51,976 nucleotides of DNA, taken from Saccoglossus kowalevskii (lineage: Eukaryota; Hemichordata; Enteropneusta; Harrimaniidae). The translations under genes were made by a program, and so were the position numbers. The notes beneath the pieces are model-generated. The model was not told the origin of the DNA. It saw nothing but the letters and a program-made list of their open reading frames with translations, and ran no database searches. The stretch's first letter is position 1. Every line of letters starts with the position of its first letter. Below are positions 1 to 12,140 of the stretch, piece after piece. The stretch spans positions 92,128-144,103 of the forward strand of contig NW_003115458.1 of assembly GCF_000003605.2 (NCBI RefSeq), given 5' to 3'.

Positions 1-3
1 TAG

Positions 4-300
4 TGGTGGCTATTGCTGTTGTCACCACAGTCAAGCCCATGCCCACCCATGACTCCCCACAACCTCATCTAAGGGTTGCTATTCCTGTTGTCACCACAGT
101 CAAGCACGCGCCCTCCCATGACTCCCAACAACCTCATCTAAGGGTTGCTATTCCTGTTGTCACCACAGTCAAGATTGTCCCCACCCATGACTCCCAACAA
201 CCTCATCTAAGGGTGGCTATTCCTGTTGTCACCACAGACAAGCCCGCGCCCACCCATGACTCCCAACAACCTCATCTAAGGGTGGCTATTCTGCTCAAAT
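4..300. repeat. 69-bp tandem repeat, about 4.3 copies (HIRA intron)
   Basis: Units begin at AAGGGTKGCTATTC and recur at 71, 140, 209 and 278, a strict 69-bp period with few mismatches. Because 69 is a multiple of three, the array is open in one frame and gives a spurious reading frame. It lies in the intron just 3' of HIRA exon 9. Confidence 0.9.
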
Positions 301-329
301 CAGTATTCAATGATAAACAAAAAACTCAC

Positions 330-3300
330 CACACATGTGATAGCCTTACGATGACCAACAAAGTCCATATTTGCCTTCCATCCATTTCTCTCAATGATCT
401 GTGCAGTTGGTCCTGCATTGTTCATAGCATGAGCTGATACAATGTGATTACCATCTGGAGACCAGCTGAGCCTCAAAACATGGGTAGTACCTCCACACTA
501 TGAAAATACAAAGAAACTACTGAGATCATCCTCCCCTGCAAATGATTCATGCTAGATTATCTGGTCAGTAAATCCAAAAACTGTTACCCATAAGAAAAAT
601 AAGTCACTCACAAGAATGCTCCTCATTGGCTGTCCAACCTAAGTCAGTGTTCTCCACGGGTTGAAAATTTAACCTGGCGGGCAAAGCTGGTCGAAAAGAC
701 TTAGTCTATAGACTTCAGTATTTGAATTTGGGCGAACGCTTTACATTTAAAAAAAAAATAAAACCCTGTATTTTTGATTATATAAAAAATATATAATTAT
801 ATAAAAAAAATTACGTAGTCACGTTGCAACATAGTTATTTAGAATGATACAGTACGACATACAAAGTATCATTTTTTGCTTACGTCGTTGGCAAAAACAT
901 AAAGTCGTAAGAATTGAACTTCGATTTTTGTACAAATTTGATAATCATTAGTTTCTTAGATATACCAATTCAGTTTGACATAACACCTTTGATTTGTGTT
1001 AAGTAAAAGAAGCCTTCCGCACAAACCAAACAGACATGCTATGCTGTGTCAGATGGTAAAGTGACGCTGACATGTCTTATTCTGTCATTTTATGCATGTA
1101 TTTATCACCAATTCCAAGAGTAAAAGTTTTAACTTTCAAAGTATTACAAGTATTATGACTCGTCCATACATTTATATGTTTATTACACTTAAATAAAAAT
1201 TAAAATAGCCGAGCCTTCCTGATTCAAGTCTCTTGTTGATTTGACGACGGTAGGTATCATTAATGTTTATTCTTTGTCTGTATTGCTTTTCAGACAAAAT
1301 GTTCAAGATCGGTAAACAAGAAAAGGACGAACTAAAATGTCTTGTGTGTTTCACGTGTGATATGATTATTAAACAAAAAAAACAGAGTTAAGCGATCATG
1401 TACGTTCTATAAATCTAACCTTGCACACATAATCTTGCACTGATGTTTTTTTTTTTTTTTAAAAAACAACCTTGCCTTTCAGTTAACTCTTCGATGGTAT
1501 TTGTGGGTTAAAACATATTTGCATTATTAGAAAAGCAGCACACTAAGTAAACGATGTTGAAATAGTCAAAGCCAAAACAGAGTTGCATACAAGTTGTGTT
1601 ATTACAGTACCGCTGGATATACAGCCGGTAATAACAATTTTACTAGATGGATGAACCATGAAAGAAAAAGATTGCTAAGGTAACGCACCAGTTCAGTGAG
1701 TGACTTGGGGTCAAACTTCGGTCAACACACACTTGACACTTGTTTCGCAAAGTACTTGAAGTTCAATTGCGCCCAAAAATGATGTCGACAATTACTCAAT
1801 TGTTGTAGCGCATGTTGTACCAAGTCCCTGATACACCCCGTTCCAACTCCGGCTTGCTTTTCCTTCTTAGTGCATATTCTTGTTCATGTTAAATGCGGCC
1901 TCTCACTAATGTATTAAAACACTTTGAATTTATAATTTATACTGCTAAGTCAATCAGTAAGAATGCCCCTCATTGGCTGTCCAACCTGACTGCTAAGTCA
2001 ATCAGTAAGAATGCCCCTCATTGGCTGTCCAACCTGACTGCTAAGTCAATCAGTAAGAATTTACCTACTTTGGATACAGAATATGATATGTGAATCTTCT
2101 TGCAAGGCACTGAAAAAGGTCTATTGAGACACAGTATTTAGAGGAAACTCCTTCAGTCAGTAATTTACCTCATCAAATGGTTTTGTTATTGATGCTTCTT
2201 GCTGCCAATCTATTGTTCTCCAGACACGCAGACTTCTATCATCAGACTGGAAAAAAAAATACATGTGACATTTGTGTGAACAGAGATCATAATAATAAGA
2301 CAGGCATGATATAGATATAGACATAGTTCATCCCTAAAGTCACCATCTAATCCCATGTGTCAAGGATAAGGATAAGGATAAGGGACCTCTCATGGTTGTA
2401 ATGGTTGAGGAAGGTGGTTTTTATGTAAAATACAGGAGATGACTATCTTACCTGTGATGCCACATACTTGCCGACTGGATCCCAGGTAATGCCTTTGACT
2501 AGACCTGTGTGTCCTCTTAATACTGATAAAACCTCTACGGGGAAACAGACATAAAATATGTATAGAAATATGAATGAACCCAAGTTTGACTGTGAATGGG
2601 TGAAGTGACATTACAATGAACACATGCATCTGTCATAGATCTCTGAACAAGGGACAATTTCAGTTTTAATGACAAGACATGCCCTTTAAAATTACTTACC
2701 TGGAAATTTGTGTGCATTCCATATAACAACAGTGTTGTCAATGCTACACGATGCTAGCCAAGCGTCATGAGGGGACCAAGCTAAATCTAAAATATCTAGA
2801 ACACAAAGCAGTAAATAGTTATAATACATTACACCATGTTACAACAAGCCATGCATGGTGCAGTCTCTGTTAGTTATCAAATTTAAGATATACATAGTTT
2901 TGTTAATAGTAATATATATTTGTAACATAAACATGTCAGAGATATGGATCCAGAAGCTGAGGCTTGATTATGATGATATTTTAACATTGAAATAATTGTC
3001 ATCTTGTATCTGATCATCAAATGAGTACTTGTCCATGTTGAGAAATATTGCTCTGGAACAGCAATAATTAAAACAAAATGGCCACCAATTGGCCATTTTG
3101 AATACATCTGTATATCTATGATATATAATGAATATATCAAATTTGAACATAATCAGTCAAAGCATGTCAGATATGTGGCTCTAGAATCGCATTCATTAAA
3201 ACAAAATGGCCGCCAGTCATTTTGAATCCGATCTGAAAAATAAAATGGCATGCATCAAGGGCCAATAATGTCTAATGTATGTACCAAGTTTGAACAAAAT

Positions 3301-6300
3301 CCATTCATAAACGACCAAGATCAAGTTCCAGAAAGCCAGTAATGCTTGATTTTTTAGCACAAAAATGGCCACCATTCGTCCACTTTGAATCAAATAGTCA
3401 AACTAATACATCTGTATATCTTTTATATGATGTATAAAGAATATATAAAATTTGAACATAATCAGTCAAAGCATGTCGGAGATATGGCACTGCTACTGCA
3501 CTCATTAACAAAATGGGAGCCAGTCGGCCATTTAAAATCAGAACTGAAAAAATAAAATGATGTGCATCAAGGTTCTATAATGTCAAATGTATGTATAAAG
3601 TTTGAACAAAATTCATCTGTAAACAGTCGAGACATGCTTGATTATGATCGCTATTCGGCCATCTTGAATCAGATCGAGAAACAAATTGATGTGCATATGT
3701 ATTATATTATGTATGATGTATGTATGAATTTTGAGTGTAATCAGTCCAGGCATGTCTAAGATATAGGTCAGGATGCACAAACGGACGGACGCACATAGGT
3801 CAATCTATCCAAACTGGGACTAATAAAGGAAGCTTTATCAAGCGCATCATTGCGAAAGACATTATTAAAAACATCACGTGGGCCAAACTCCGCTACAACT
3901 CAGACAGGTATAGGCAATTATGACGTCTTCACAGTATTGTGTACTTCCATCATTTTACAAGATTCTTGAGTATTGATAGACCAATACATGCTATCAGCTG
4001 ATAAATGCATACATGTAGCTATAGCAACCAACTTACCTCCTGAATGCGCCCTAAGAGTGCTCACACATCTCCACTGTTCAATATTAACGGTTTTACCACC
4101 AAATGAAGTAGAGGAGCTGCCTGGATACCTGCAACAATTTGTGATATATTGTACACGTAAGGCTAGCAAAATTCAGCCACAAAACACATCTTACAAAATG
4201 ATGATTATGGCAAACACAGTTTTGGTAACATATAATGTATCCCTAACCAAAACAAATTTGAAATGTGCACTGGTTCTAAGACAAGTGAAATTTGTAATCC
4301 ACTTGTCCATCACATTTGTAATATATATATGTTCTTACTGGGCAGTTTTATTTATTTCATATTACTGTGTAGTAGTTTTTGATATTCACAGTTTTTTCAA
4401 GTCTTTAGTGTATTTAACACATTTTTTGCTGAAAGCCTCTATGGAGAAAAAAAAACATCGACAGGCAATGTGGCAACCTCAAACTTCTCCATAAAGTGAT
4501 CTTTAGAGGCTTTATGCATTTTTTAATTAATATTGACTTTACACTGACATCATAATTTATCGTCCAAATCTTTTAATTTCTTTTGATTTCATCAGCAGCC
4601 AATTCACATTGAGTTCCTGCTATATCAGTATTTGAGATTTTTACAATATATATACAACAACAATGACAGAAGTGATGATTAGCACAACATTTCATCTTTC
4701 TAGCAATTCGCAAATGTTTATTGCACCAGGCTTTAAAGCGAGGAGTTGTCACCTGCACATGCGGCAGATGTCAATAGCGTGTCATTATTTACAAACAAGC
4801 GTCTACCCATGAGCCTTTGCATTTTTTGCATGTGTTGTTATCGTTGCTTGGGACTCAATTCCCGCTGTAATGGATAACAATGTAAGTGCAGTGATGAGTA
4901 AGATGAGTCACATGAAGTTATTGAGTTAACAACTCACCTGCCAATGAACTGCCATATCATTATAAGTTTATCATCGCCACCAGATGCCAGATATTTTCCG
5001 TTCATGGACCACCTCACAGAGTTGACACATGCTGTTAAAAAAACATTCAGATCACTATGAAAGACTTCAATGTGATCACATCAGAATTCAGATCACAGTT
5101 ACAGACAGTCTCAGCAACCCTCACTCATGTAAATGGTAATCTCAGCCTATACCAGGGTGTCTAGACTGGCAAAGTCGCAACTTGTTTTTTTGTTTTACAA
5201 AAAGAAAAAAAAATTATTGTTCTTTTATTCCTTTTAGCGTGATCACGAAAACTAACCTGACCGCTAAAGAAATCCCGACTGGATGCATCTGCGGGCATTT
5301 GACTGCTGTTAATTATTCATGATGTCATTGATTATTCATGAGTGGGTGTGTGAAAGTAAACGTGACCTTTTAAAGGTTGATTCGATTCGATCGCAGAGAT
5401 GGATACTTTTTTAACTGCAACGACGATACTTTCATCCATGTTTACTGAAAACAAGTCGATTTAAATGTATATATTAAGGTAGAGATGCAGTTTACCAGAC
5501 AGGTATTTTAATTAGTTAATTAGGAAACCAAGATGACTTCCCTTGTCCCCAAAACTATATATTTTCAGAAAGCTTATTGTATGAATTTTAAAATTTTTTT
5601 ATTTTTTTTATTTCATGGACACTGTAGTTTGAAATATGCACAAAAATTTGCTTTTTTGGTCAAAAGCAATTTAAAAAAAAATAGCTTCTAAACCATGCTT
5701 CTATTTCCTGTCAAAATTGGTTTATGGGTACATCTGTTTACTATGAAGAAAGTGTCGTCTTGAAAACTGTCTACCAGTTGTCAATTTTGCAGGGCAGCAG
5801 CTCAAATTTCACTACTTCAAGTTTATACATAAATTATAACACCCAGGCTAGTTGTCTGTACGATTGTTGTAACACTGTTCAACCAAAAACAATGCCCCGA
5901 CGACGTTTTGAAGATAAACACATTGTCAATCATTTGTGAAAATTTCAAAAAAAAAGGTCAAAGCGTCTAGGAGCTATTCTTTTTTAAAGTTCTGGGATGT
6001 GGACTAAAAAGAAGCTGAGATAATTGCTAATTTGCATAACAATTCACTCAGTAAGAAGTTTGCTAATGCTCATAATTAAAATGGCTGTAACAGTTCCAAA
6101 TTTAAATGTATTATCGTTTTGTTAAAAGTTAAATATAGTGCATAATATGGAGATCCCGTCATTTTTTTTTTTCACCATGTTTCTTTTTTATTATTTATGT
6201 GCAGCCTTGCTAAATCTTGCTAAGCATTCAAAAAAGAGAATGTTTGCACCTGTTATCTATATTTTAAAATTGTCTTTTGAGTACGTTCCACTATTCACAA

Positions 6301-9300
6301 CTCTACAAAATTTTAACAGTCTATAGCCAAGACTGTTTGGATAATAAAAAGCAAAAAAAAAAATTCACTCCCAAGTGCCCACGAACCTGCATCTCCTTAA
6401 GTAGTGTTTCAAAATCGCCGGGATATCGTGAAAGGTCACGATAATTACTATGATTAGGGATGACGTATACAGCTGCACTCTGATTCGTTGTCAATGCTAG
6501 TCAACATCTTTAATTAGCATAATCACCGGAGTGATTCCGCTCCGGTTTTCACTCCAACGCTGGGGGACGCTTGCAGATGCGTCCAGTCAAGATTTCTTTC
6601 GCAGTCACGCTAGTTTTCGTGATCACGTTAAAAAGGTTAAATTGACCATTAATTATATTGTTTTTGTAAAAACAAAAAAGAACTTCCGACTTTGCCAATC
6701 TACAGGGTGTCCACCTACGAAACGGACTGGCAACTTTGATTTTGGACTGGCAACTCTTTCCCCATTTTTTCAAAATAATTTTACCAAAATATATCCAAAA
6801 TCATCCACATTTTCATGAAGTTGAATTGTTTTAAACTGGCAGTTGCAAATTCCTGGCTAATAGCCTGGCCCATACATAAACTGATGCCTTCAGAATCCAA
6901 GTTGCCAGTGTACATGTATTATACAGTCGGAATGTTACTTGTCACTCAATATTTCCGACTTGCTATAATATTCATCTGACCAGGTTTAACAAATATGATA
7001 GGTTTCAATCATCAAAATCAGTATCAGTATACATACGGTAATGTTAATTCTCATCAGAACAACGTCAACCCATTATAATTAAAATTGATTAGGCAATTAC
7101 CGGTATACTACATATGTACCAGGGATATTTTAAACAAGGGAACAGGGGTGCAGTGCTCTCATGCCATGGCCATGCACCCCCTTACCCTGGGAAGCAGATC
7201 CTCTGGCAACCATAAAATTCTGATTGACCAGGGATCACATGTGGCCACAGTCTTCAACTGTGACCTGTCTGATAGTAATTTTGGCATTAAGGAAGCCATA
7301 GAATGCTCCATTTTAACTTAGAATTATCAAAAACTCCACACCCTGGTAGGGAGAACCCTATCTCCCCCACTTGGTGGCGCCGCTAAATTGCAGTGTTCCC
7401 TCTGAACTTCTCTGTATGGTCCAAAATGATGATGTAATTTAGTGAAAATTTTCAAAATGTGAAAATATTTGCACTAAATTTTTGACAAAAAAATAAAGGG
7501 TTAAAATAATTAATATGTGTGAAAATAATTACCATACTGTATTAATTAATTTGTAGGTAGTTGTACTATTTTTAGGTATTTGATCAACCCATCCATAAGT
7601 CTCATGCGCTTTTGATGTAAAATTAAATCAAAGAAAGCTTGGAAAGAACTCCCGTGTGCTGAGAGTATTGAATACACATTAAAAATTAATTCAAAATTAT
7701 TTGTACTTGAGATATTGATGGAAAAGCTGAAAACTAATTATGTAAATCAGGTAACTAATATGAACAGATTTGAGTGTAAAACTAATCAGGTCTGCGTAAT
7801 GTAATATCGATGTACCAAGTTTCATTGAAATGTGATTAGAACAAAAAAACTATGAATTATTATTAGAGAATTAATATAAACAAATTTGTTTAACCCAAAA
7901 TTAATCGGGCATGTCTATTGGTCTACATCATTTATGTACCAAATTTATTCAAATGTGATGACCAGTATCAGTGTTAATTAATGTTGTTAATTAGGTGATT
8001 GATAAGCATAAATATTTACCAAAAACTAATTGGGTCTTTGCATAGTCCTAGGTTCATTGAAATGTGATGATGAGTACTCTTTAAAAGTTTCATTAAAATC
8101 CAATTAGTGGTTCTTTATACAAAAAAATGTATATCAGTGGAACAATCATGGTAAAAATTACCTAATTATGCAAATTAGGCAATTAATATGCACAATTATT
8201 TTCCCTAAAACTAATCAGGTCTCTGCATAGTCCTAGAAGATCTATGTCGTAAGTCTCATTGAAATATGATGATTAGTACTTGAGATATTAGGCGAAAAGC
8301 AGAAAATTAACTAATTATGCTAATAAGGTAATTAATATGCACAAATATTTACCCCAAAACTAATCAGGTCTCTGCACAGTCCTTAAGTAACTATGAACAG
8401 ACTTTCATTGAAATGTGATGATTACTACTTGAAATATCAAAAGCTGAAAATTAATTAATTATGCAAATTAGGTAATTAATATGTACTGATATTACCCTAA
8501 AATTTATCAGGTCTGTGTAGTATCCTATGACATCTATGTACCAAGTTTTATTGAAATGTGATGATTAGCACTTGAGATATCAATGGAAAAGCCGAAAATT
8601 GATTAATTAATCATTACGCAAATTAGGTAATCAATATATCCGGATTTTTACCTAAAACTAATCAAATCTGCGTATTAGTTCAGAGCATCCATGTGCCAAG
8701 TTTCATCAAAATCCAATGAGTGGTTCTTTAGATATCAGTGGAACAGTCATGGAACAGCTAAAAATCAGCCAATTATCATGCAAATTAGGTAATTAATATT
8801 CATGGGATTTTTAACAAAACATAATCAAATCTGCGCATTGGCCCAGAGCATCTATGCACCAAGTTTCATCGAAATTTGATTAGTGGATCTTGAGATAACG
8901 GTGGAACAAAAAAAGTGGCATACATACATACATTCGGACAGGGTGGCTACAAAGACTCCTATTTGTGCTTCGCACACAGGAGTTAAAAATAACAGATAAA
9001 AGTGCATAAACAAAGATGTAGAGGTATAGTTACCAAGGTGATTGTCCATCGAACAAAGTAATTTAGGCACATTCTCATCCTTTTCTACTTTTTCATTTTT
9101 CACTGGTGCAATATTCCAGATGGCTACCTTGCCAGAATCATCACCTACAAACAAGAGAAAAAAAATCATGCTTTTTTATTTTGTGATCTGCAACCTTACC
9201 TTGCTGCACAAAAGTTTCTTGATTGCAAAATTATTCACAATGCAAATACCACCGGTAGTAAAGTTTTGCATTTACTAAAAAACAATATATGAGCCAACAT

Positions 9301-10908
9301 TTCAATATTTCCAAGAATTCTTAGTTTTTCTGTCTCGCTTTGAAAATTAAATGGCAACTTACTCATTTTATTAAGTTGTTTATTTCAAATGTAATGCATG
9401 CATACAAACACTGATTGCTAAACAGAAATTAAAATAGAAAATGTTTCTAGCATGCACACTGTGCATGTTGGTTTTGAGAATTACCTGCACAAAGCTCTAA
9501 ATATTGTTTATAAACATTATTGAGGAAATTGTTAATTTATTGTCAGACATACCCATTGCAGTGTGCACCCATGTATTTCAAACCCTGTATCCGCCATGTT
9601 TTTTCCATGCATGAATTATTACCCCCTCAGTTAGATTGTGCTAGATGAAAAGATTTGAGAACTTTCAAATAACACAAAAGTGATTTATCAATGATGAATA
9701 TACAATTTTTTAACATTGATTTTCGTGAAAAAATTACATATAAACTGAGACCATTGAAGAAGTATTTAAAAGTTTTTGTGGTGAAAATAGCACATCATCA
9801 CTCACTTATTATACAATGTACATGTAATAAACTTGTATCTCAATGGGCATGTTTGCAATAGTTGTGCTATATTTTATTAAGCTTAAACAAGCCATTATCA
9901 CTGGTTGACTATGCCCATACATGTATCTGTGGGAAAATATTGAATTTGTTGTTTTGCCTTTCAAAATCTATATTTACAACATTTTAGAGTTAAAAATCTA
10001 CAACACGGTGATTATGTAAAAGCTTCAAAATCTTGCCTTTTATTGTGTTTGTAAAACTAGGATGTTTTTCGTCAGGTGACACTGTGCCCAGAAATGTGTG
10101 TGAACATAAATTAAGTTGTCTAGAAAGACCATGTTGTTGTAAATAACGAGTAAATTCAGTAGTCATCCCAACTTTCTGGGCTGAGGTTTTAAAATATGTA
10201 CACAGATCACACATGAACTGTGTGTGTCAAAGTCAAAATCATAACAAAAATGCTCCAATTTATGATTTATTTTAGAAATTGGAATATTAACAATCAATAT
10301 GACAGATCACTGGTATGACTTATTTCCAATAAACTATCTGTCTATATAGCCTAAGATCTATAATGGCTACCTCTGCATATGCACAGACAAATTTAACTCC
10401 GGATTTATGACAGGCACACCCGATATTGTTTACATTTATTGTAAACATATCAGCCCTGTCGACAGATCGTATCTCTGGATATCCTTACACGAATACCAAG
10501 AAATAAGAATTACATGTATAAGTTTAGGTGGTGTTACTTCGTGCAGCATTGTCATATCGATCGTAGTTACATTGTTGTTATATAATACACTTACCTTGCC
10601 CCCCAGTCACAAACCTAGATCCATCAGGGTGAATATCGATCGAGAATATCGGTTTACCTGGAACGGAAAAAGAATTCTATTTCATAAACCTATAACGGCT
10701 ATATTTTGGATAAATAACGCATATACAACAGACGAACGATTGAGTAATAGTAGTGATTTCAAAAATAACCACATGTCAACGTGAATAAGGCAAACTAAAA
10801 AGTCATAGCGAACGATTTTTGCAATACTTTGTTTTCTAGCAATTTTTTTTTCAAACAGAATGCATACATACCATCATGTGACACCCAAGCGGGCTTCAGA
10901 AGACGCAT
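330..10908 (-). CDS. HIRA: HIRA histone chaperone, N-terminal WD40 part (9 exons, partial)
   Basis: HIRA deposits histone H3.3 independently of DNA replication, in a nuclear complex with UBN1 and CABIN1; its N-terminal WD40 propeller, the part seen here, is the UBN1-binding side in the known family. Coding exons in transcript order: 10872-10908, 10595-10657, 9034-9144, 4938-5031, 4037-4128, 2700-2795, 2452-2534, 2169-2246, 330-497. All have GT/AG borders and consistent phases, giving 274 codons. The translation starts [18 protein letters not shown] and includes [34 protein letters not shown] and [17 protein letters not shown], which match the order and spacing of human HIRA almost residue for residue. 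The start is chosen because it aligns with the human start. After exon 9 (ends GHRKAITCV) the next exon lies beyond the left edge. The B domain and C-terminal HIRA domain are therefore not in the window. Intron 3 (5032-9033) is long and mostly repeats. No breaks in the reading frame. Confidence 0.97.
1943..2064. repeat. 48-bp tandem repeat, about 2.5 copies
   Basis: The unit contains CTAAGTCAATCAGTAAGAAT and CCCCTCATTGGCTGTCCAAC. Two full copies and one partial stand in tandem in the HIRA intron. A diverged single copy of the core occurs at about 606-645, so the motif is dispersed as well as tandem. Confidence 0.8.
2935..3832. repeat. Degenerate ~200-bp tandem block with AAAATGGCC motifs
   Basis: Between HIRA exons 5 and 6. 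About four diverged units share AAACAAAATGGCCACCA, a TTTGAACATAATCAGTCAA stretch and an AGATATGG stretch. The block ends in a short CGGACGGACGCACATAGG tract and AACTGGGACTAATAAAGG. It is non-coding; no open frame crosses it. Confidence 0.7.
4733..4867. mobile_element. TTAA-flanked MITE, copy 1 (right end truncated)
   Basis: It starts after TTAA with AGCGAGGAGTTGTCACCTGC and shares with the copies at 36552 and 43281 the internal core GTGTCATT-TTTACAAACAA and CTACCCATGAGCCTTTGCAT. The right end stops at TTCCCGCTGTAA, lacking most of the terminal inverted repeat. It lies in HIRA intron 4. Confidence 0.75.
5162..6702. mobile_element. DNA transposon relic with ~150-bp TIRs and 9-bp target duplication
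   Basis: The left end TAGACTGGCAAAGTCG and the right end CGACTTTGCCAATCTA are inverted copies, and the match extends about 150 bp inwards (GCGTGATCACGAAAACTA occurs in both arms). Exact 9-bp direct repeats CAGGGTGTC flank it at 5153-5161 and 6703-6711. The element is 1541 bp and no transposase frame survives inside. Long inverted ends with 9-bp duplications fit Mutator-like elements best, but without a transposase the superfamily is a guess. It sits in HIRA intron 3. Confidence 0.85.
7430..8990. repeat. ~150-bp degenerate tandem block ending in a hairpin
   Basis: About nine units share CCAAGTTTCATTGAAATGTG, GATGATTAGTACTTGAGATA and AATTATGCAAATTAGGTAAT. The block ends with CATACATACATACATTCGG and, at 8955-8983, a hairpin ACTCCT...TTCG...AGGAGT. 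It lies in HIRA intron 3, about 45 bp from exon 3. Non-coding. Confidence 0.75.
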
Positions 10909-11050
10909 GATGCTTATTGCAGCGCGATAGTGTCGGTAGAATTCTCCCTCAAACACCAATCAATCGGTTTAAAATTTACAGTCCGCCATTTTGAATGTAA
11001 TGCCGAGCCTCAAAGGTGAACTCCAGGTGGCGCTATGTGCGAGCGGGAAA
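10909..11050 (-). promoter_or_regulatory. Probable HIRA 5' UTR and promoter
   Basis: This lies directly upstream of the HIRA start codon on the minus strand. It is locally richer in CpG than its surroundings. It contains an ATTGG (inverted CCAAT) box at about 10955-10960 and an AAAATGGCGGA sequence at 10981-10994 that resembles the YY1-type element often found near start sites of housekeeping genes. No TATA box is seen. The exact transcription start is not determinable here. Confidence 0.4.
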
Positions 11051-11269
11051 ATAATTAATCGCCGCAACTGGTAGGACGTGGCGAGAATCAAAAATACATG
11101 TTTGTTTCCAAGGTAAAATTGTGTTTGAATAACCGTTTGTGTGTTTCAGAACAGATACTGCCAAAATAAGTTAAGAACATACACTCGTACAGTCTGTTGA
11201 TTTAAAATAGTAATAGTAAACGTCATCATTTTCTTTGTCAGTGTATATATCCTGGTGTATATGCAAGGT

Positions 11270-11801
11270 TAGACTGGCGCAGTCGGGGCGATTAATTTGT
11301 TTTTTGTAGTTTAAATAAAATTAAAAAAAAATCGCGAAATGGAGGTGTTAGCGCGAAATCACCCCGACTGGTTTATTCTGCAGGAAATTCATTGCTATTA
11401 AATATTCATGAATNNNNNNNNNNNNNNNNNNNNNNNNNNNNNNNNNNNNNNNNNNNNNNNNNNAATTCATCACAATTTGTAAAAAAAGTAACTCGTACTA
11501 GTCGTAGAATTAAAAAAAAATCGAGTGCTACAACCAGCCGACGTCTTCTCGGTCAGAGATCAGTTGAAGAGACGTTGTGATTGGCTTAGATGATTGTCAA
11601 TTAGAACATCATTAACATAATTACCCGTTGAAAAATCGACGGGTTCCTGCAGTGTCGATAGAGGGCCATGCAGAATAAACCAGTCGGGGTGATTTCACAG
11701 TTACAGGGGATTTCGCGCTAACACCTCCATTTCGCGATATTTTGTATTTTACAGTATTTGAACTACAAAAACAAATTAATCGCCCCGACTGCGCCAGTCT
11801 A
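11270..11801. mobile_element. DNA transposon of the TAGACTGGC family with ~120-bp TIRs
   Basis: The left arm (from TAGACTGGCGCAGTCGGGGC at 11270) is repeated inverted at the right end (GCCCCGACTGCGCCAGTCTA to 11801), with CTAACACCTCCATTTCGCG shared in inverted form further in. The ends resemble those of the elements at 5162 and 32830. Flanking 9-mers (ATGCAAGGT and GGTCTGTGT) do not match, so no target duplication is visible. Fifty Ns interrupt the interior. It lies about 360 bp upstream of the HIRA start codon. Confidence 0.8.
11414..11463. other. Assembly gap (50 N)
   Basis: Exactly 50 undetermined bases inside the inverted-repeat element at 11270-11801. The round number suggests a gap of fixed nominal length, so the true length is unknown. 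Inverted repeats are a common cause of assembly failure. Confidence 0.95.
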
Positions 11802-12012
11802 GGTCTGTGTAAACAAAGAACAATACGCACCGTTGTCATTGTTTGTGTCAAGCCACATATCTAGCTATCCCCATGGCAACTCCTGAGCTGGGCTTTGTTC
11901 TGTGGTTTGGTTACGATATCTAATAAATACTAATATTCGGGAATATTTAGCTTGCTGAATTTGTGAGATATCAAAAATATCAAAAATGCCCACATGAAGT
12001 AAAAGGCTACAA

Positions 12013-12140
12013 CATGAGGAGAATTCAGAAAAAGTTTAAAATCCGCGACCATAGTTTGGAAATCAAATTAGGTAGAAAAAGAAAAACACCCAGAGAGGAA
12101 AAAAATAGACTTTGTAAAAAAAAAAAAAAAAAAAAGCAAT
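12013..12140 (+). pseudogene. Decayed non-LTR retrotransposon C-terminal fragment
   Basis: One frame from about 12032 reads KFKIRDHSLEIKLG, then RKRKTPREEK and RLC, which resembles the 'H-LEIE-GR--KTPRE-RLC' stretch near the C terminus of many invertebrate non-LTR retrotransposon polyproteins. It then runs into a 20-base poly-A tract at about 12119-12138. Only this scrap is recognisable. Confidence 0.5.

Noticed and set aside
3..437. 144-codon open frame
   Set aside because: It translates the 69-bp tandem repeat and then runs antisense across HIRA exon 9.
3973..4494. 173-codon plus-strand open frame
   Set aside because: Its first part is the antisense of HIRA exon 5 and the rest is AT-rich intron.
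5162..6702. hAT-family assignment with an 8-bp target duplication
   Set aside because: The flanking identity is 9 bp here and again 9 bp at the second copy (32821/32997), so a 9-bp duplicating superfamily fits better.
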